Part shown: positions 61,341-64,000 of the stretch, one piece after another | Numbering within the stretch: position 1 is the first letter of the stretch | Layout of the letters: every line of letters begins with the position of its first letter | Assembly: GCF_900182725.1 (NCBI RefSeq) | Contig: NZ_FXTO01000018.1 | Location: 1 to 64,000 of the forward strand | Source: Thalassovita litoralis | Lineage (GTDB): Bacteria > Pseudomonadota > Alphaproteobacteria > Rhodobacterales > Rhodobacteraceae | Direction: 5' to 3' | DNA: 64,000 nt | Translations under genes and position numbers: made by a program | The notes under the pieces: model-generated | Told to the model about the DNA's origin: nothing | Seen by the model: the letters and a program-made list of their open reading frames with translations, nothing else | The model's database searches: none

Positions 61341-62645
61341 ATGACGATTTCTTCTTCCCTAAACGCGGGTGTGGCTGGGCTGGCCGCCAATGCCAACCGT
61401 TTGGCCACGATTTCCGACAACATCGCCAACTCTTCGACCTACGGGTACAAGAGGATGCAGACGGATTTTCATTCTATGGTGATCTCGTCCAGCCGCGGCG
61501 GGGCTTATTCGGCTGGGGGGGTCCGGGTGACGACGCAGCGGTTGGTCAGCCAGTCTGGGTCGCTTGTTACGACATCCAACGCGACGGATCTGGCGGTGCG
61601 CGGGCGTGGGTTCCTGCCCGTGGCCGCAAGTTCGGAAATCAGCCTGGGCAACGGCAACGCGCAGATGTTGCTGACGACAACGGGATCGTTTCAGACGGAC
61701 AGCGATGGGTATCTGGTGACGCAATCAGGGCTGACGCTGATGGGGTGGCCCGCGCTGGCTGACGGAACGGTGCCCACCTATCCGCGCGATACTGGCGCTG
61801 GGCTGGAACCTGTGCAGGTCAATGTGAACCAGTTGACTGGCGAACCGACCACGCGGATTTCGTTGGGCGTGAATCTGCCCGCAACAGCAACCGACGCAAG
61901 CGCTGCCGGTGACGCACAGGAACTGTCCATCGAATATTACGATAACCTGGGTATTTCCCAGAATATCGAGATTGAGTTTACCCCAACCATCCCCGGAACG
62001 GGGTCTTCAAATGAATGGACGATGGTGCTGCGCGACACGGCGCAGGGGAACGCCATCGTGGGGGAATATACGCTTGCTTTTGACGATGGGCGTTTGGCGG
62101 GCGGCACGTTGCAATCTGTCACGTCCGTGTCTGGTGGGGCTTATGACGCCAGCACTGGCGCGCTGATCGTGAACGTGGCTGGTGGTCCGCTGGAGATTAA
62201 TATCGGCCAGCCGGGCGACCCGGATGGGCTGACCCAGCTATCCAGCAGCTTTGCGCCGGTGTCGATTGATAAAGATGGGTATCCGGTCGGCAACATGACC
62301 TCGGTCGAGGTGGATTCAAACGGCTATGTCCATGCGCTGTATGACACCGGGATCACCCGCACGATTTTCCAGATTCCGCTGGTCGACATGCCCAATCCGA
62401 ATGGGCTGGTGGCGCTGGATCACCAGACATTCGCGCCCTCGCCCGATAGCGGCACGTTCTTCTTGTGGGATGCGGGCGATGGTCCGACCGGCGATGTCGT
62501 GTCCTATGCGTTGGAGGAATCCACGACAGATGTCGCGGGCGAACTGACGGATATGATCCAGACGCAGCGGGCGTATTCGTCGAATGCGAAGGTCATTCAG
62601 ACCGTGGATGAAATGCTTCAGGAAACCACGAATATCAAACGCTGA
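61341..62645 (+). CDS. flgE: Flagellar hook protein FlgE
   Basis: A 434-residue axial protein. The N-terminal rod/hook motif SLNAGVAGLAANANRLATIS with DNIANSSTYGYKR, and the C-terminal ELTDMIQTQRAYSSNAKVIQ, are the conserved coiled-coil ends that pack in the hook core. The variable hook domain lies between. GAAAGG precedes the ATG at 61341; a frame start at 61317 lacks a site. It is exported by the flagellar type III system and is followed 27 bases later by flgK. Confidence 0.93.
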   Translation: MTISSSLNAGVAGLAANANRLATISDNIANSSTYGYKRMQTDFHSMVISSSRGGAYSAGGVRVTTQRLVSQSGSLVTTSNATDLAVRGRGFLPVAASSEISLGNGNAQMLLTTTGSFQTDSDGYLVTQSGLTLMGWPALADGTVPTYPRDTGAGLEPVQVNVNQLTGEPTTRISLGVNLPATATDASAAGDAQELSIEYYDNLGISQNIEIEFTPTIPGTGSSNEWTMVLRDTAQGNAIVGEYTLAFDDGRLAGGTLQSVTSVSGGAYDASTGALIVNVAGGPLEINIGQPGDPDGLTQLSSSFAPVSIDKDGYPVGNMTSVEVDSNGYVHALYDTGITRTIFQIPLVDMPNPNGLVALDHQTFAPSPDSGTFFLWDAGDGPTGDVVSYALEESTTDVAGELTDMIQTQRAYSSNAKVIQTVDEMLQETTNIKR

Positions 62646-62672
62646 TCCCGGTAAGCAGAGAAAGGAAATGCC

Positions 62673-64000
62673 ATGACGCTATCCAGTGCGCTTTCGAATG
62701 CCCTGTCTGGGCTGACGGCTTCGGCCCGTGGGGCTGGGGTTATTTCATCAAACCTGTCCAACGCGTTAACCGATGGATATGCCGCCCGTAATTTGTCTTT
62801 GACGGCGCGAAGCGGTGGCGCGGATGGTGGGGTTATGGTCACGGGGGTCACGCGGCTGGTGGACCTGGCGTTGCTGGGGGATCGGCGTCAGGCCGATGCC
62901 GCGCTTTCCCGGGCGGATACCCGCGCGGGCTATTTGGAACGGCTTACGGCGCTGACCGGGGACCCAACCGAAGAGCGATCACTGACAGGTTTGATGGCAC
63001 GGTTTGAAAGCGCGCTGATTTCAGCGGCCAGCTTACCGGAATCCGATACACAACTGGCGGGGGTTCTGGGGGCTGCGCAGGATTTAACCGGGGCGTTAAA
63101 TGGCCTGTCTGTTGGTGTGCAATCCCTGCGGCAGGAGGCAGATCGCGGTATTGCGGGACAGGTTCAACATTTGAATTCCGCTTTGAAAAAGGTGGAGGCG
63201 CTGAACCGCGATATTATCGCTGGGCAGGCGCAGGGACGCGACACATCGGGTTTGCAGGACCAGAGGCAAGCCTTGATCGACGACATTTCAACAGCCATCC
63301 CGGTGCAAGAGATACAGCGCGATTTCGGCGCAGTGGCGTTGATGGCCGCAGGGGGGCGGATGCTGCTGGATGGGGAAGCGGCCGAACTGACATTTGCCCC
63401 CCGTAACACCGTCGCCGCGCATATGACCTTGGAAAACGGGTTGCTGTCGGGGCTTCAGATCAATGGAACCGAGGTGTCGATGACATCCGGTCAGGGATTG
63501 GCAGGCGGTGCGCTGGGGGCGTTGTTTGCCCTGCGCGACGAAACGTTGCCACAGGTGCAGGCGGAGTTGGATACCGTGGCGCTGGACCTGATCGAACGGT
63601 TTGAAACCGGGCTTGATGCTAGTCTGAGCGCAGGCCAACCGGGTTTGTTCACAGATGCAGGCGCGGTGGCGGGCGTGGAAACGGGGATCGCGGGCCGGAT
63701 TGGGATAAACGCTGTGGTCGATCCAGACCAAGGTGGGGCGCTTTGGCACCTGCGCGATGGGCTGGGCGCGGGGCAGCCGGGGAATGTGGGCAACGCAGAT
63801 CTTTTGAATGCGATGCTTGATCGGCTGACGGCACAACGCCCTCAAAGCGGCAATGCGTTGGGAACGACGGATCGGGATGCCGCAACGCTGGCATCAGATT
63901 TTCTGAGCAATATAGCAGGGTTGGAGAACAGTATAGCGCAGGATCAAAGCTTTGCTGCGGCCCATCAAGGAGAACTGAAAGAACTGGAGCTGGCGCTGGG
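62673..64000 (+). CDS. flgK: Flagellar hook-associated protein FlgK (3' end beyond window)
   Basis: Open from the ATG at 62673 (AAAGGAAATG upstream) to the window edge, 442 full codons. The N-terminus LSSALSNALSGLTASARGAG, then SNLSNALTDGYAARNLSL, is the FlgK rod motif. GLQDQRQALIDDIST near residue 200 is the family's conserved hook-junction segment. FlgK links hook to filament. The C-terminal coiled coil is not in the window. Confidence 0.9.
   Translation, partial: MTLSSALSNALSGLTASARGAGVISSNLSNALTDGYAARNLSLTARSGGADGGVMVTGVTRLVDLALLGDRRQADAALSRADTRAGYLERLTALTGDPTEERSLTGLMARFESALISAASLPESDTQLAGVLGAAQDLTGALNGLSVGVQSLRQEADRGIAGQVQHLNSALKKVEALNRDIIAGQAQGRDTSGLQDQRQALIDDISTAIPVQEIQRDFGAVALMAAGGRMLLDGEAAELTFAPRNTVAAHMTLENGLLSGLQINGTEVSMTSGQGLAGGALGALFALRDETLPQVQAELDTVALDLIERFETGLDASLSAGQPGLFTDAGAVAGVETGIAGRIGINAVVDPDQGGALWHLRDGLGAGQPGNVGNADLLNAMLDRLTAQRPQSGNALGTTDRDAATLASDFLSNIAGLENSIAQDQSFAAAHQGELKELELAL

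Noticed and set aside
1-64000. CRISPR arrays, prophage genes, rRNA or tRNA genes
   Set aside because: No regularly spaced repeats, phage structural genes or RNA-gene signatures were seen on reading through the window.

Overview
The window looks like chromosome of an alphaproteobacterium of the Rhodobacteraceae (Roseobacter-like). Supporting signs are the moderately high GC, a TRAP transporter beside a catabolic operon, an alphaproteobacterial-style C-P lyase locus (two phnE genes, a DUF1045 gene, an LbH acetyltransferase), and a motB-flgE-flgK flagellar order with CtrA-like sites. The assignment rests on gene content and order only; no rRNA or marker gene is present.

Region 1 (1-12.7 kb). 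The end of an IS5-type insertion sequence abuts a GT4 glycosyltransferase. A carboxylic-acid catabolic regulon follows. Acyl-CoA ligase, PaaI-like thioesterase and PaaG-like hydratase/isomerase genes run leftward. SDR, MaoC hydratase and AMACR-like racemase genes run rightward, followed by a complete DctPQM TRAP transporter. A MarR regulator and an unassigned permease lie beyond. Four related palindromic sites (core GTTCGCAAGCGAAC) sit in front of these units and suggest one MarR regulon. SDR + MaoC + racemase resembles a split version of peroxisomal branched-chain beta-oxidation, so a 2-methyl-branched or sterol/isoprenoid-like acid is a reasonable guess.

Region 2 (12.7-46.4 kb). This is a large extracellular glycan locus. 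It holds a priming sugar transferase behind a structured leader, at least five GT2/GT4 glycosyltransferases, Wzy-like polymerase, Wzx flippase, chain-length protein, BY-kinase-like ATPase, sugar oxidoreductases/epimerases (one a two-enzyme fusion), a WecG/TagA transferase and a secreted three-part hydrolase. In its middle sits an assembly-line block: a type I PKS (KS-AT-KR-DH-ACP-TE), a GT2 enzyme, an NRPS (formyltransferase, adenylation domain split by a luciferase-like monooxygenase, PCP) and its own phosphopantetheinyl transferase. The PKS/GT2 and NRPS/PPTase pairs overlap by ATGA. The likely system is a surface or exported glycan carrying an N-formylated, oxidised aminoacyl/polyketide group. 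I regard this as the most interesting content of the window.

Region 3 (46.4-60.3 kb). A near-complete phosphonate locus: phnC, phnD, phnE1, phnE2, an acetyltransferase, a divergent phnM paralogue, phnF, phnGHIJKLN, a 2H-phosphoesterase-like DUF1045 protein and canonical phnM. phnP is not visible; the 2H protein may do its job. Candidate PHO boxes precede phnC, a candidate PhnF operator precedes phnG, and terminator-like hairpins lie between phnD/phnE and phnK/phnL.

Region 4 (60.3-64 kb). Flagellar genes motB, flgE and flgK (cut by the window edge), with CtrA-like half-site pairs upstream of motB and flgE.
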